Part shown: one piece after another, positions 42,901 to 51,442 of the stretch
Position numbering within the stretch: position 1 is the stretch's first letter
How the letters are laid out: each line of letters opens with the position of its first letter
Program-made: the position numbers and the translations under genes
From: Candidatus Gastranaerophilales bacterium
Lineage (GTDB): Bacteria; Cyanobacteriota; Vampirovibrionia; Gastranaerophilales; Gastranaerophilaceae
Direction of reading: 5' to 3'
NCBI GenBank assembly: GCA_944323335.1
Contig: CALUSB010000001.1
Location: 1 to 64,000, forward strand
DNA length: 64,000 nt
Notes under the pieces: generated by a model
The model's database searches: none
What the model was told of the DNA's origin: nothing
What the model saw: the letters and a program-made list of their open reading frames with translations, nothing else

Positions 42901-43596
42901 CTAAGATAGCGGTACATCAAGCGGTTCAAGAAGAATAATGTCAAAAACAATGCCTTGGTCTATCACTACATCGTTTCCTTTTCTAAACAAGTCAAAGACA
43001 CTATCCCCTACAAGATAAACAGCGCCCCCGATTGTACCGCCCACAGCTGCTATCGGCGTTACAAGAAATCTTCCTCCGGGGAATAATTCATCTCCTGATT
43101 TTATACCCCATTTTGTAGTTTTTGAAATTATATTACCGCTTTTTTTAGTGTTTCTTTTTAATTCATCCCAATAATTACCGCCCCCTGAAATTGCTCCGTC
43201 AGGAAGTATTTCAAAGTTTGAACAAACTGCAGCGCTTATGGGAAGCTGCTTACCCTGACCTGTTACCACATGGTCAAAAGTTAAATACAAAAGCGCACTT
43301 CTTGAGAGGCGTCCTGTTGTTTTATATTTTTCAACTGTTCCTCTTACAAAAGAACCCGAGGGTAAAACCGTTCTGCCATCAACTTTAACATCGCTTGTAA
43401 GCTTCGCGCTGAACATATCGCCCTCTTGGACATTTGATGTCGATACCGGCTCTGCCATTACAAGGTTTAATTTTGTTCCCTTCGGCAGTCTTCTTGTTTG
43501 AATATCAGCTTTTATCTGATAAGCAAACCCTGATTGCAAAAGCCCCATGGAAAGTATTGCAGTAAGTATAAAAAGCGTGTAAAAAAACTTTTTCAT
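42901..43596 (-). CDS. secreted protein, unknown, with a TrbI-like beta region
   Basis: The 231-residue protein has a signal peptide (about residues 1-25, ending GFAY). Its next 100 residues (LPKGTKLNLVMAEPVST, EGDMFSAKLTSDVKVDGRTVLPSGSFVRGTVEKY) resemble beta-barrel regions of TrbI/VirB10-type and other envelope proteins. A Gly-rich hydrophobic helix (VTPIAAVGGTIGGAVYLVG) lies near the C terminus. The function is unknown. Its start codon overlaps the end of the YhaM-like gene by one base. Confidence 0.7.
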   Translation of the reverse strand: MKKFFYTLFILTAILSMGLLQSGFAYQIKADIQTRRLPKGTKLNLVMAEPVSTSNVQEGDMFSAKLTSDVKVDGRTVLPSGSFVRGTVEKYKTTGRLSRSALLYLTFDHVVTGQGKQLPISAAVCSNFEILPDGAISGGGNYWDELKRNTKKSGNIISKTTKWGIKSGDELFPGGRFLVTPIAAVGGTIGGAVYLVGDSVFDLFRKGNDVVIDQGIVFDIILLEPLDVPLS

Positions 43597-44447
43597 TAAT
43601 TTTTCTCCGTATTTTTTAACTCTCTTACATTTATTTTTCCAAACTTTGCCGATAAGTCATCTATGTGATGAACAATGTAGTAAAACGGCTCTAAATCTTT
43701 CTCAGAAAGGTCAATCATAGCCCCCCATTCGGCTCTTCCGTGGTGAGAAGCTATCATTTTTGCGATATTTTTAAAACCCTCTTTCATGCAAAGCGTATAG
43801 CCGTATTGAGAGTGGCTTATCCAGTCTTTTTTAAATTCTTCGTTATAGTCTATAAAACCTGTCTCGAGGTCAATTTTATATTCAAAAATTTTACCTATAT
43901 CATGCAAAATGCAGGCGCTATAAAGCTCTTCTTTATCAACTTTTGAATTAAGTTTCGGATACACAACTTTTGCAAAGTCCAAACATTCTAAAGTATGTAC
44001 CAAAAGTCCGCCTATATAATTGTGATGCATAGCTTTTGCAGCGGGCGCGATTTTTATAGAGTCTTTATTTTCTTTTAAAATGTTTAGTACAAAGTCTTTT
44101 AGTTTTTGATTTTCAAAAGTTTCCACAAAAGAAATAAGCTCAAGGTATTTTTCATCTCTTTGCTTGTCATCCAAGCCGCATAGCGCCTCTTCGACAAGCT
44201 CTAAGTTATTTACAAGACAGTTGTTATACTTTTCGTTATAGCTTGCAGTCAGTATTTTTACAATATTTCCTGTCTTAAAAATCTTACTCTCAAGACGATT
44301 TAGGGTTTCTTCCCACAAAATACAGTTTAATATGGAAGAATCAGTTGTGTTTCTAAGCTGGAGCTTACCCATCTTAGTCCCCGCTTTTGTATCCCCCACT
44401 ATAAAATTTAAAACTTCATATTGTGCATTTAAGTCTGGCATTTTCAA
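43596..44447 (-). CDS. YhaM-like 3'-5' exoribonuclease (OB-fold and HD domain)
   Basis: The 283-residue protein has an N-terminal OB-fold (about residues 1-90; GTKMGKLQLRNTTDSSILNC) and a C-terminal HD domain with HHNYIGGLLVHTLEC, HDIGKIFEYK and a further SHHGRAEWGA. This is the arrangement of the YhaM/Cbf1 family, which degrades single-stranded RNA and DNA. Details of the substrate cannot be read. It lies between the membrane protein at 44483 and the secreted-protein gene. Confidence 0.82.
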   Translation of the reverse strand: MKMPDLNAQYEVLNFIVGDTKAGTKMGKLQLRNTTDSSILNCILWEETLNRLESKIFKTGNIVKILTASYNEKYNNCLVNNLELVEEALCGLDDKQRDEKYLELISFVETFENQKLKDFVLNILKENKDSIKIAPAAKAMHHNYIGGLLVHTLECLDFAKVVYPKLNSKVDKEELYSACILHDIGKIFEYKIDLETGFIDYNEEFKKDWISHSQYGYTLCMKEGFKNIAKMIASHHGRAEWGAMIDLSEKDLEPFYYIVHHIDDLSAKFGKINVRELKNTEKN

Positions 44448-44482
44448 ATTTTATTATAAAAAATACTTTTTGTAAAGTTTTA

Positions 44483-45346
44483 TTAATTAGCATCATCAAC
44501 CTTATTACAGGTTAATTTTACAAGGGTTTGATTGTTAATCTCGCCGCCGATTAGCATAATAATTGATGTGTAATAAAGCCAAACCATTAAAATCGCAAAA
44601 GTACCGATTGTTCCGTACACTCTGTTATACGTACCAAGCTCGTTTACATAAAGAGAAAAAAGCCAAGAACCCAACAACCAAAACACGCAGAAAAACAAAG
44701 CCCCCGGCACTACACTTTTTCTTTTTACGGAAAAATCCCTTGCAGGCAGAACATAGTAGTTTATTAAAGCAAGTATAAAAAGTAAGATAAACGCCACGGG
44801 CCAACGTCCTATAAGCAAGGTGTTAACTACATTTTGAGGCATATGTATATGATTTGCGACAAAATTTAAAATCACTTTACCAAAGATAATAAGGTTTACC
44901 GATATAAAAAGGAAAAAAGTATCCACAAAAACCATAAGCACGGAGAGTAGTCTTGTTTTTATAAAACTTCTGTTTTCCTGAATTTTATTTGCTCTGTTGA
45001 GCCCTTTTATAATCACCGCTATGGCATTTGAGGTTAAAAATAAGGTCACAAGAAAACCGATTATCGCCATTATACCGCCGTTTTGAAAGAGTATAACCTC
45101 TTTTAAGACACTTCTGAATAAATCACTCACCCCATGGGGCGTAAACGCTGAAATAGCATATATTACCTTATCTACAAAAAATTTCTTACCCAGCCAGCCA
45201 AAAACCGCCATTAAAAAAAGCATAAAAGGGAAAATCCCTAAAACAAGCATAAAAGCCATCTCAGAGGCAGCTCCGGGGAAATCTTCCTCTATTATTGAAT
45301 TTTTTAAATTAATAACATACTCTTTTAAAAGTTTTATCATTCTCAA
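44483..45346 (-). CDS. YihY/BrkB-family inner-membrane protein
   Basis: The 287-residue protein has about six membrane segments and the family features: an N-terminal AASEMAFMLVLGIFPFMLFLMAVFGWLG, a long region before the NAIAVIIKGLNRANKI stretch, and YGTIGTFAILMVWLYYTSIIMLIGGEINNQ near the C terminus. The family was once called tRNA-processing ribonuclease BN, which is now considered wrong. Its molecular role is not established. It starts 3 bases after the NrnA gene ends. Confidence 0.87.
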   Translation of the reverse strand: MRMIKLLKEYVINLKNSIIEEDFPGAASEMAFMLVLGIFPFMLFLMAVFGWLGKKFFVDKVIYAISAFTPHGVSDLFRSVLKEVILFQNGGIMAIIGFLVTLFLTSNAIAVIIKGLNRANKIQENRSFIKTRLLSVLMVFVDTFFLFISVNLIIFGKVILNFVANHIHMPQNVVNTLLIGRWPVAFILLFILALINYYVLPARDFSVKRKSVVPGALFFCVFWLLGSWLFSLYVNELGTYNRVYGTIGTFAILMVWLYYTSIIMLIGGEINNQTLVKLTCNKVDDAN

Positions 45347-45349
45347 TTC

Positions 45350-46306
45350 CTACAGATGTTTTTTAATTTCATCAATCAAAAGCTCAACTGCCTCATAAAC
45401 AGGCTTTCTTATAGTGCAGCCCGCAGCTCTTATATGTCCTCCGCCGCCGAATTTTTTTACAATTTCTGTCACGTCTTTTTCTTTTGAGCGGAGTGAAACT
45501 TTTGTTGTGTTATTGGATGATTCTTTTAAAACACAGGCAAATTCAACGGTTTTTATGGAGCGTAAATTCTCACAAATCCCCTCTGTGTGCTCATCTTGAG
45601 CACCAAACTTTTCCATATCACTCTTTGTAACCGTTGTATAGACAATTTTGTCATCACACAAAAACTTTGCATTAGTCACACAATGCGCCTGAAACATAAC
45701 CATAGCCTTTGCTTTTAAGTCATAGCACTTTCTTGCAATATCTGATGTATTAACCCCCAGTTTTGCAAGGTCAGCTGCAATTTCAAGAGTTCTCGGCGTT
45801 ACGGTTTCATACTTAAAACACCCGGTATCTGTTAAAATAGACACATACAGGCAATTTGCCATCTTGAGAGTGATTTTTTTACCTGATTGTAAAAACATCT
45901 CATAAAGCACTTCGCCAGCGCTTGAAAGTCCGCCTTTTACAAGGTTATATCGGGCAAAGCCTCTGTTTGTTTTGTGGTGGTCAATGTTAATTGTGACTTT
46001 TGCATTGTTAAAAATATCTCTGGCATTCTCTACTACTCTATCAATTGACGCTACATCAATGCAGATAACCGTATCGTAGATATTTTGAACATTTTCAAGA
46101 GTTTTTGCTTTATCTAAATAAGGCAAAAAAGTATAAGTATCAGGGCAGCTTTTACCTCCCGAAAGCTGCAGAAGAATATCCGCCTTATCACCAATGTATG
46201 ATTTAAGAGTACAAGCGCAGCCCAGCGTATCCCCGTCAGGGTTAACATGCGTTATGATTAGAATTTTTTTTGCTCTCTCTATTAAATCAAAAATCTTTTC
46301 TTCCAT
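45350..46306 (-). CDS. DHH-family phosphoesterase, NrnA-like oligoribonuclease/PAP phosphatase
   Basis: The 318-residue protein has an N-terminal DHH domain (ITHVNPDGDTLGCACTL, VICIDVASID, NIDHHKTNRGFA) and a C-terminal DHHA1 domain with the GGGHIRAAGC motif. It removes the last nucleotides of short RNAs and, in many relatives, dephosphorylates pAp. The DHH motif residues that bind Mn are intact. It follows the TPR gene on the same strand, with a 40-base gap. Confidence 0.88.
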   Translation of the reverse strand: MEEKIFDLIERAKKILIITHVNPDGDTLGCACTLKSYIGDKADILLQLSGGKSCPDTYTFLPYLDKAKTLENVQNIYDTVICIDVASIDRVVENARDIFNNAKVTINIDHHKTNRGFARYNLVKGGLSSAGEVLYEMFLQSGKKITLKMANCLYVSILTDTGCFKYETVTPRTLEIAADLAKLGVNTSDIARKCYDLKAKAMVMFQAHCVTNAKFLCDDKIVYTTVTKSDMEKFGAQDEHTEGICENLRSIKTVEFACVLKESSNNTTKVSLRSKEKDVTEIVKKFGGGGHIRAAGCTIRKPVYEAVELLIDEIKKHL

Positions 46307-46346
46307 GTTTGAAAGATTAGCACAAAAAATATTTCACTTGCAATTT

Positions 46347-46883
46347 TTAAAATGCTCTTTTTACGTTTTTTAAACTGATGACGCTGTCTTTGTAAAAAGT
46401 AAGAAAAGAATAGCTGCTCTTAAGCTCACAGGCATAAGTTGAGCTTAAAATTTTAAGAGCGTTTTTAAAAAGTTTCAATGCGCTTAGCGGCTTATTGATA
46501 TTTAAAAGCAAATCTATTTTTAAACGATACAGAGAAAACATTTTTTCACTATCGCCGAGTCCGACATTTAAAGCGCTTTTTTCGCAAAAATCTAAAGCTT
46601 TTGAATATTCCCCCTTTTGAGAATAACAGTATGCAAGCTTTGAAGTAATCTCAAAATCACTTTCTCCCATATCATAAAGCTTTTGCCAGATATTGAGCGC
46701 TTGAGTTATTTTATCTTCCAAAATAAGCATTCTGCCTTTCAACCTGAGTGCTTTTTTGTGTTTTGGAGACTCTTTTAGGGCGTATTCGACGTATTTGTGC
46801 GCCTTTTTATTGTCTTCAATATAAAAAAATGTATCGTAGGCTATTTTATAGTATTTTTCCGCTAAAAAATTTATAACTTGCAT
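46347..46883 (-). CDS. TPR-like cytoplasmic protein
   Basis: The 178-residue protein is made of helical repeats (KAHKYVEYALKESPKHKKAL, KITQALNIWQKLYDMGESD, EYSKALDFCEKSALNVGLG) typical of TPR proteins. No signal peptide or membrane segment is present. The gene heads the minus-strand string that continues to ispD. The partner is unknown. Confidence 0.7.
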   Translation of the reverse strand: MQVINFLAEKYYKIAYDTFFYIEDNKKAHKYVEYALKESPKHKKALRLKGRMLILEDKITQALNIWQKLYDMGESDFEITSKLAYCYSQKGEYSKALDFCEKSALNVGLGDSEKMFSLYRLKIDLLLNINKPLSALKLFKNALKILSSTYACELKSSYSFLTFYKDSVISLKNVKRAF

Positions 46884-47102
46884 ATTTTTAATAATTTATA
46901 AAATCTTCACAAGCTACATTGTATAGACTTATAGGCACACAGGGCTAGTATATTTTTACAAAAAGGTCGAAAACATGACAGGGTGCATGATTTGCATGAA
47001 ATTACAAATCGTTACATTAAGGCATGAATTTTAAAAAAGTTTTAAGATATAATTAATAGAAATTAAATTTTTAAAAATATTATTGGTTGGAGGTACAAAA
47101 AG
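46884..47102. promoter_or_regulatory. divergent gap before the ribonucleotide reductase gene
   Basis: The 219-base AT-rich gap holds a TATAAT at 47048-47053 and a GGAGG site before the GTG start of nrdJ. No recognisable B12 riboswitch box or NrdR box was seen. A promoter for the TPR gene on the minus strand must also lie here. Confidence 0.4.
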
Positions 47103-49190
47103 GTGAATTCCCTTAGCGAAAGTGCAAACGATTCAGGGTTGTCGTTATCAAAAAATGCCATCAAGGTTTTAGAAAAAAGGTACTTAAAGAGAGGTTTAGA
47201 CGGAGAAGTTGTTGAAAGTCCCGCGGATTTATTCCACAGGGTTGCAGATACCATAGCCTCTGCAGACAGACAGTTTGGTGCAAGTGATGAAGAAGTAAGT
47301 AAAACTGCGCAAGAATTTTATGAAATGATTACAAACTGCTACTTTATGCCAAACTCTCCCACGCTTATGAACGCAGGAAGAGAGCTGGGACAATTGAGTG
47401 CTTGCTTTGTATTGCCGGTTGAAGACTCGCTTGAGGGAATTTTTGAAACTATAAAAAATACCGCTCTAATACACAAATCAGGCGGCGGTACAGGTTTTTC
47501 TTTTGCAAGATTAAGACCTAAAAATGACGTAGTACACTCTACTATGGGCGTATCATCGGGGCCTGTTTCTTTTATGGAAGTATTTAACGCAGCAACCGAA
47601 GCCGTTAAACAAGGCGGTACAAGACGCGGCGCTAATATGGGTATACTTAGAATCGACCACCCCGATATTTTAGAGTTCATTCACTGCAAAGATGACCTTA
47701 GTAAACTGAACAACTTTAACATCTCAATTGCGGTAACTGATGAATTTATGCGCGCTGTTGAAGAAGACAGAGACTTTGAACTTGTTCACCCTAATACAAA
47801 ACAGTGTGTCAAAAAAGTCAGAGCAAGGGAAATCTTTGACATAATAACAAAAGGCGCGTGGAGCTCAGGCGAACCGGGTATTATCTTTATTGACAGAATA
47901 AATGAAGATAACCCGACACCTGCGTTAGGTGAAATTGAATCTACAAACCCATGCGGCGAAGTTCCGCTTTTACCTTATGAGGCTTGTAACTTAGGTTCAA
48001 TTAACCTTGCAAAAATGATTAAACAAAACCCCGCAGGCGGCTTAGATGTTGACTGGAGCAAGCTTGCAAGCGTTACAAGAAGCGCTATTCACTTCTTAGA
48101 TAACGTAATTGTAGTTAATAACTACCCGCTGCCTCAAATAGCTGAAATGGTCAGCAATATCAGAAAAATCGGCCTTGGAGTTATGGGCTTAGCCGATATG
48201 CTTATGAAACTCGGTATTCCTTATAACACTGAAGAAGGCTGCAACTTGGGCGCTAAAGTGATGGAATTTATCGATTACCATTCAAAGGCCCAAAGTATTA
48301 ACCTGAGCGAAACAAGAGGTAAATTCAAAGGCTTTGACGAAAGTGTTTATGCTCGTCCTGATTATCTGTATAACAAATACAAAGGAAAATCCGCAGGCGT
48401 TATCATTGATGAAATGTGGAAAGACCTTGATAACAGAATTGCAAAGTCAGGTATCAGAAACGCTACCACAACTTGCATTGCACCAACAGGTACAATATCA
48501 ATGATAGCAGGTGCTTCAGGCGGTATTGAACCCCTGTTTGGTCTTGTATTTAAACGTAACATCATGGACGGTACTATTCTTCTTGAAGTTAACCCGGTTT
48601 TTGAAAACTATGCAAAAGAAAAAGGTTTCTACAGTGAAGAATTAATGGAAGAAATCGCAAAGACAGGCTCAATAGCTCACATTGACGGTATTGACGAGCA
48701 AACCAAAAAAATCTTTGCAACAGCTCATGACGTTTCTCCCGAAGCGCACATCATGATGCAGGCGGCATTTCAACTTCACACGGATAACGCAGTTTCAAAA
48801 ACAATTAACTTTGTTGAAAGCGCTACTGTTGAAGATGTTGCAAAAGCCTACATGCTTGGCTTTAAGGCAGGTCTTAAGGGCTTAACCGTTTATCGTAACA
48901 ACTCCAGATGGTCACAACCTATGGTAGTGGATAAAGTTAAGACAAGAGAAGAAAAAGAAGCAGAAATGAAAGCTCAGCAAGAAAACGCTCAAGAAGTTTC
49001 AAGTCAAACTCAAAGCGTCAGCCTGCCCGAGTTTAAAGAAGAACATAAAGAATTGGAAACTATAGGGGAGAGAGTGGATGAAAACGGTGTAACACTTAAA
49101 ACCGTTGTATGTCCCGAATGCGGCAACTCAATCGAAATGGCAGAAGGCTGCTTTATATGCCTTAACTGCGGATACTCGGGTTGCAGCTAA
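47103..49190 (+). CDS. nrdJ: adenosylcobalamin-dependent ribonucleotide reductase (class II)
   Basis: The 695-residue enzyme makes deoxyribonucleotides without oxygen. Motifs are LSACFVLPVEDSLEG with the first active-site Cys, SGGGTGFSFARLRP, NPCGEVPLLPYEACNLGSINL with the catalytic Cys, and APTGTISMIAGASGGIEP. A C-terminal zinc-ribbon-like segment (CPECGNSIE, CFICLNCGYSGCS) ends the protein. The start is GTG at 47103 with GGAGG upstream. Need for cobalamin is inferred from the family; no B12 synthesis gene is in the window. Confidence 0.94.
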   Translation: MNSLSESANDSGLSLSKNAIKVLEKRYLKRGLDGEVVESPADLFHRVADTIASADRQFGASDEEVSKTAQEFYEMITNCYFMPNSPTLMNAGRELGQLSACFVLPVEDSLEGIFETIKNTALIHKSGGGTGFSFARLRPKNDVVHSTMGVSSGPVSFMEVFNAATEAVKQGGTRRGANMGILRIDHPDILEFIHCKDDLSKLNNFNISIAVTDEFMRAVEEDRDFELVHPNTKQCVKKVRAREIFDIITKGAWSSGEPGIIFIDRINEDNPTPALGEIESTNPCGEVPLLPYEACNLGSINLAKMIKQNPAGGLDVDWSKLASVTRSAIHFLDNVIVVNNYPLPQIAEMVSNIRKIGLGVMGLADMLMKLGIPYNTEEGCNLGAKVMEFIDYHSKAQSINLSETRGKFKGFDESVYARPDYLYNKYKGKSAGVIIDEMWKDLDNRIAKSGIRNATTTCIAPTGTISMIAGASGGIEPLFGLVFKRNIMDGTILLEVNPVFENYAKEKGFYSEELMEEIAKTGSIAHIDGIDEQTKKIFATAHDVSPEAHIMMQAAFQLHTDNAVSKTINFVESATVEDVAKAYMLGFKAGLKGLTVYRNNSRWSQPMVVDKVKTREEKEAEMKAQQENAQEVSSQTQSVSLPEFKEEHKELETIGERVDENGVTLKTVVCPECGNSIEMAEGCFICLNCGYSGCS

Positions 49191-49198
49191 AAACTTTT

Positions 49199-49228
49199 TA
49201 AGCCGGCAAAAGCCGGCTTAGTTTTTTT
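49199..49228 (+). terminator. rho-independent terminator after nrdJ
   Basis: TAAGCCGGC and GCCGGCTTA form a 9-bp stem around a short A loop, followed by a run of T residues. It lies 8 bases after the nrdJ stop codon and before the PIG-L-like gene. Confidence 0.9.
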
Positions 49229-49243
49229 AAAATCGGATTAAAA

Positions 49244-49969
49244 ATGGAAAATTTTTTATACAATCTTAAAATGAAATACAACAAATTTGTCTTCAGGTTG
49301 CTGAATCAAACAAAAACACCTGCAAGACAATTTAGAGTAAAAATAGAAACAAAATGCCTTGTCCTCTCGCCCTACATTGGTTCAGAAACCTTGGGGCTTG
49401 GAGGTCTTATAGCACAATATCCTAAAAACTTTGAAGTGCTCGCGCTTACAAACGGCTCTTCCGTTTTAAAAAATTTAAGCCGAATTGAATCCATAAACAC
49501 AAAAAAAGAGCAGTTCTATAATGTTATGAAACATGCCAGAGTAAAGGGGTATAAGATTTTTGACATAAACTCAGGCGAGCTTAAAAACGAATACAAAAAA
49601 ATAGCTAAAATCGATATAAGCGAGGCTGATTTTATATTTATACCAAATCCGTTTGACTCTAACCCTGATACAATAGCGCTCATTGAGCACTTTAAAAAGA
49701 TTTTAAAAGTAAAAGAACACAAAAAAACTCTGCAAATACTTATGTATGAAAGCGATTGCCCTCTATCTTACATTGACTATTTTGCAGACATTACAAACAT
49801 TTCATCCACAAAAAAACAGATGCTTGATATTTACTACAACAATGATGAAAAATTAATCTCAGGCATTATAGGGCTAAACAGATTTCGTGCCATAAAACAA
49901 AATGCGGGCTACTGCGAAGGGTTTGCAGGATTTTTTGTTCAAGATTTTCTAAAACTGCCCCTGCTGTAG
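49244..49969 (+). CDS. PIG-L/LmbE-like protein with altered zinc site (probable pseudoenzyme)
   Basis: The 241-residue protein keeps the fold pattern of PIG-L deacetylases: CLVLSPYIGSETLGLGGLIA (about residues 38-57), EVLALTNGS, and a following R-x-E helix (RIESINTKKEQFYNVMKHA). The usual H-P-D-D-E zinc/catalytic motif reads Y44-I-G-S-E48, and the second H-P-D-H motif reads S-N-P-D-T. It has lost the metal ligands, so deacetylase activity is doubtful. The C-terminal part is divergent. The role is unknown; it lies between nrdJ and rubredoxin. Confidence 0.6.
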   Translation: MENFLYNLKMKYNKFVFRLLNQTKTPARQFRVKIETKCLVLSPYIGSETLGLGGLIAQYPKNFEVLALTNGSSVLKNLSRIESINTKKEQFYNVMKHARVKGYKIFDINSGELKNEYKKIAKIDISEADFIFIPNPFDSNPDTIALIEHFKKILKVKEHKKTLQILMYESDCPLSYIDYFADITNISSTKKQMLDIYYNNDEKLISGIIGLNRFRAIKQNAGYCEGFAGFFVQDFLKLPLL

Positions 49970-49978
49970 AGCATAAAG

Positions 49979-50011
49979 TATAATTGTATTGAAACTATTT
50001 TATTGTATAAT
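49979..50011 (+). promoter_or_regulatory. candidate -10 elements for the rubredoxin gene
   Basis: Two TATAAT sequences (49979-49984 and 50006-50011) lie 30 and 57 bases before the rubredoxin start. No convincing -35 box with normal spacing accompanies either, so use of these sites is tentative. Confidence 0.35.
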
Positions 50012-50040
50012 TAATAAGACAATAAAATGGAGGAACAACT

Positions 50041-50202
50041 ATGGACAAATACCTATGCACAGTGTGCGGCTGGGAATACGACCCTCAAGCAGGCGACCCT
50101 GCTAACGATGTAGCTGCAGGAACAGCTTTTGAAGACCTTCCTGAAGATTGGTTGTGCCCAATTTGCGGAGTAGGTAAAGACCAGTTTGAAAAAGTGTTAT
50201 AA
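50041..50202 (+). CDS. rubredoxin
   Basis: The 53-residue protein has the iron site C6-x-x-C9-G-W and C39-P-x-C42-G, with the usual Tyr/Trp core ([14 protein letters not shown]). Electron donor to the flavodiiron protein encoded 58 bases downstream is the usual role of such pairs. A GGAGG site precedes the ATG. It is smaller than common gene-finder cut-offs but clearly real. Confidence 0.93.
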   Translation: MDKYLCTVCGWEYDPQAGDPANDVAAGTAFEDLPEDWLCPICGVGKDQFEKVL

Positions 50203-50211
50203 TTTTTTACT

Positions 50212-50233
50212 AAGGGCGTATCTTACGCCCTTA
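50212..50233 (+). terminator. hairpin between rubredoxin and flavodiiron genes
   Basis: TAAGGGCGTA and TACGCCCTTA form a stem around a very small loop just after the rubredoxin stop codon. No T-run follows, so it is more likely an attenuator or transcript-stabilising hairpin than a full stop, leaving cotranscription with the flavodiiron gene possible. Confidence 0.45.
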
Positions 50234-50260
50234 GCGTATTAAAATAGTCGAGGGGAAAAT

Positions 50261-51442
50261 ATGAAACTGATTAAAGATAACGTATATTACTGCGGCGTAG
50301 CCGATTTTGGCAGAAGAATTTTTGACCAGCTTATACCGCTGCCAAACGGAACAACATATAATTCATACTACATTGAAGGTTCGCAAAAGCGTGCTCTTAT
50401 AGACACATCCTATTCAAAAACCATTAAAGAATTTTTGGATAAATTAAACGGCAAGGGCGAATTTATTGACTACGTTATCGCAAATCATGCCGAAGGCGAC
50501 CACTCTGAGGCTTTAGTCAAAGTACTTCAAATGAACCCTAATGCAAAAGTTGTCACAAACAAAAAATGCTCAGAGCTTTTAGTTGACCAATACGGTATTC
50601 CTCAGGAAAAATTTCATATAGTAAATGAGGGCGATGAAATATCACTTGGCAACAAAACCCTGAGATTTCACCTTACCCCTTGGGTTCACTGGCCCGATAC
50701 GATGTTTACTCATCTTGTTGAAGATAATATCTTATTTACTTGCGACTATCTTGGCGCACACATTACCTATGAACACGGAAACATCTTTGCCGAAGAAACT
50801 CAAGAGTATCTGCTCAGTGCAAAAAGATACTACGCCGAGATTATGATGCCCTTTAGGCCTCATTGCAAAAAATACCTTGAAAAAGTAAGACAAATTAACC
50901 CCTCAATAATCTGCCCGAGCCACGGGGGAATTTATAAAAATCCTGATTTTATACTTGATGCATATCAAGAGTGGACTTGTGATACACCAAAAAATAAAGT
51001 CGTTATTCCTTACGTTTCAATGTATCAAAACACAGAGCGTATGGTAGACAGGCTTGTTGAAAAACTAAGAGAAGAAAATGTCGAAGTACATAAGTTTGAC
51101 TTAATTTCAGATGATATAGGCGATTTAGCGGTTGAACTTGTTGATGCGGCAACGGTTGTATTCGGTGCATCAATGGTGCTTGCAATGCCTCATCCTTACG
51201 CATTTTTTGGAGTTTATTTAACAAATGCCCTAAGACCCAATGTTAAATTTATGTCTATAATAGGTTCATACGGCTGGGGCGGTAACTTGGTCGGCAAAAT
51301 CGAAGAAAATACAAACCTCCTGCAGGTAGAAAAACTTGACTATATAACATTTAAAGGCAGAGCAAAACAAGAAGATATTGAGAGAGTTGACGCACTTGCT
51401 CATACTATAGCTAAAAAACACAAAGAAATAGGCGCAAGATAA
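50261..51442 (+). CDS. A-type flavodiiron protein (O2/NO reductase, FprA-like)
   Basis: The 393-residue enzyme has an N-terminal metallo-beta-lactamase-like diiron domain. Its ligands are H76, E78, D80 and H81 (in HAEGDHSEAL), H143 (WVHWPDTM), D162 and H221 (PSHGGIYK). The C-terminal flavodoxin domain (about residues 245-390) has VSMYQNTERMVDRLVEKL and GSYGWGGNL. It reduces O2 to water, or NO, with electrons from rubredoxin, protecting anaerobes. The downstream MGL-like gene overlaps its last base. Confidence 0.94.
   Translation: MKLIKDNVYYCGVADFGRRIFDQLIPLPNGTTYNSYYIEGSQKRALIDTSYSKTIKEFLDKLNGKGEFIDYVIANHAEGDHSEALVKVLQMNPNAKVVTNKKCSELLVDQYGIPQEKFHIVNEGDEISLGNKTLRFHLTPWVHWPDTMFTHLVEDNILFTCDYLGAHITYEHGNIFAEETQEYLLSAKRYYAEIMMPFRPHCKKYLEKVRQINPSIICPSHGGIYKNPDFILDAYQEWTCDTPKNKVVIPYVSMYQNTERMVDRLVEKLREENVEVHKFDLISDDIGDLAVELVDAATVVFGASMVLAMPHPYAFFGVYLTNALRPNVKFMSIIGSYGWGGNLVGKIEENTNLLQVEKLDYITFKGRAKQEDIERVDALAHTIAKKHKEIGAR

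Noticed and set aside
46884-47102. Possible cobalamin riboswitch or NrdR box before the B12-dependent reductase
   Set aside because: No B12-box consensus or paired NrdR-type boxes could be found in the gap.
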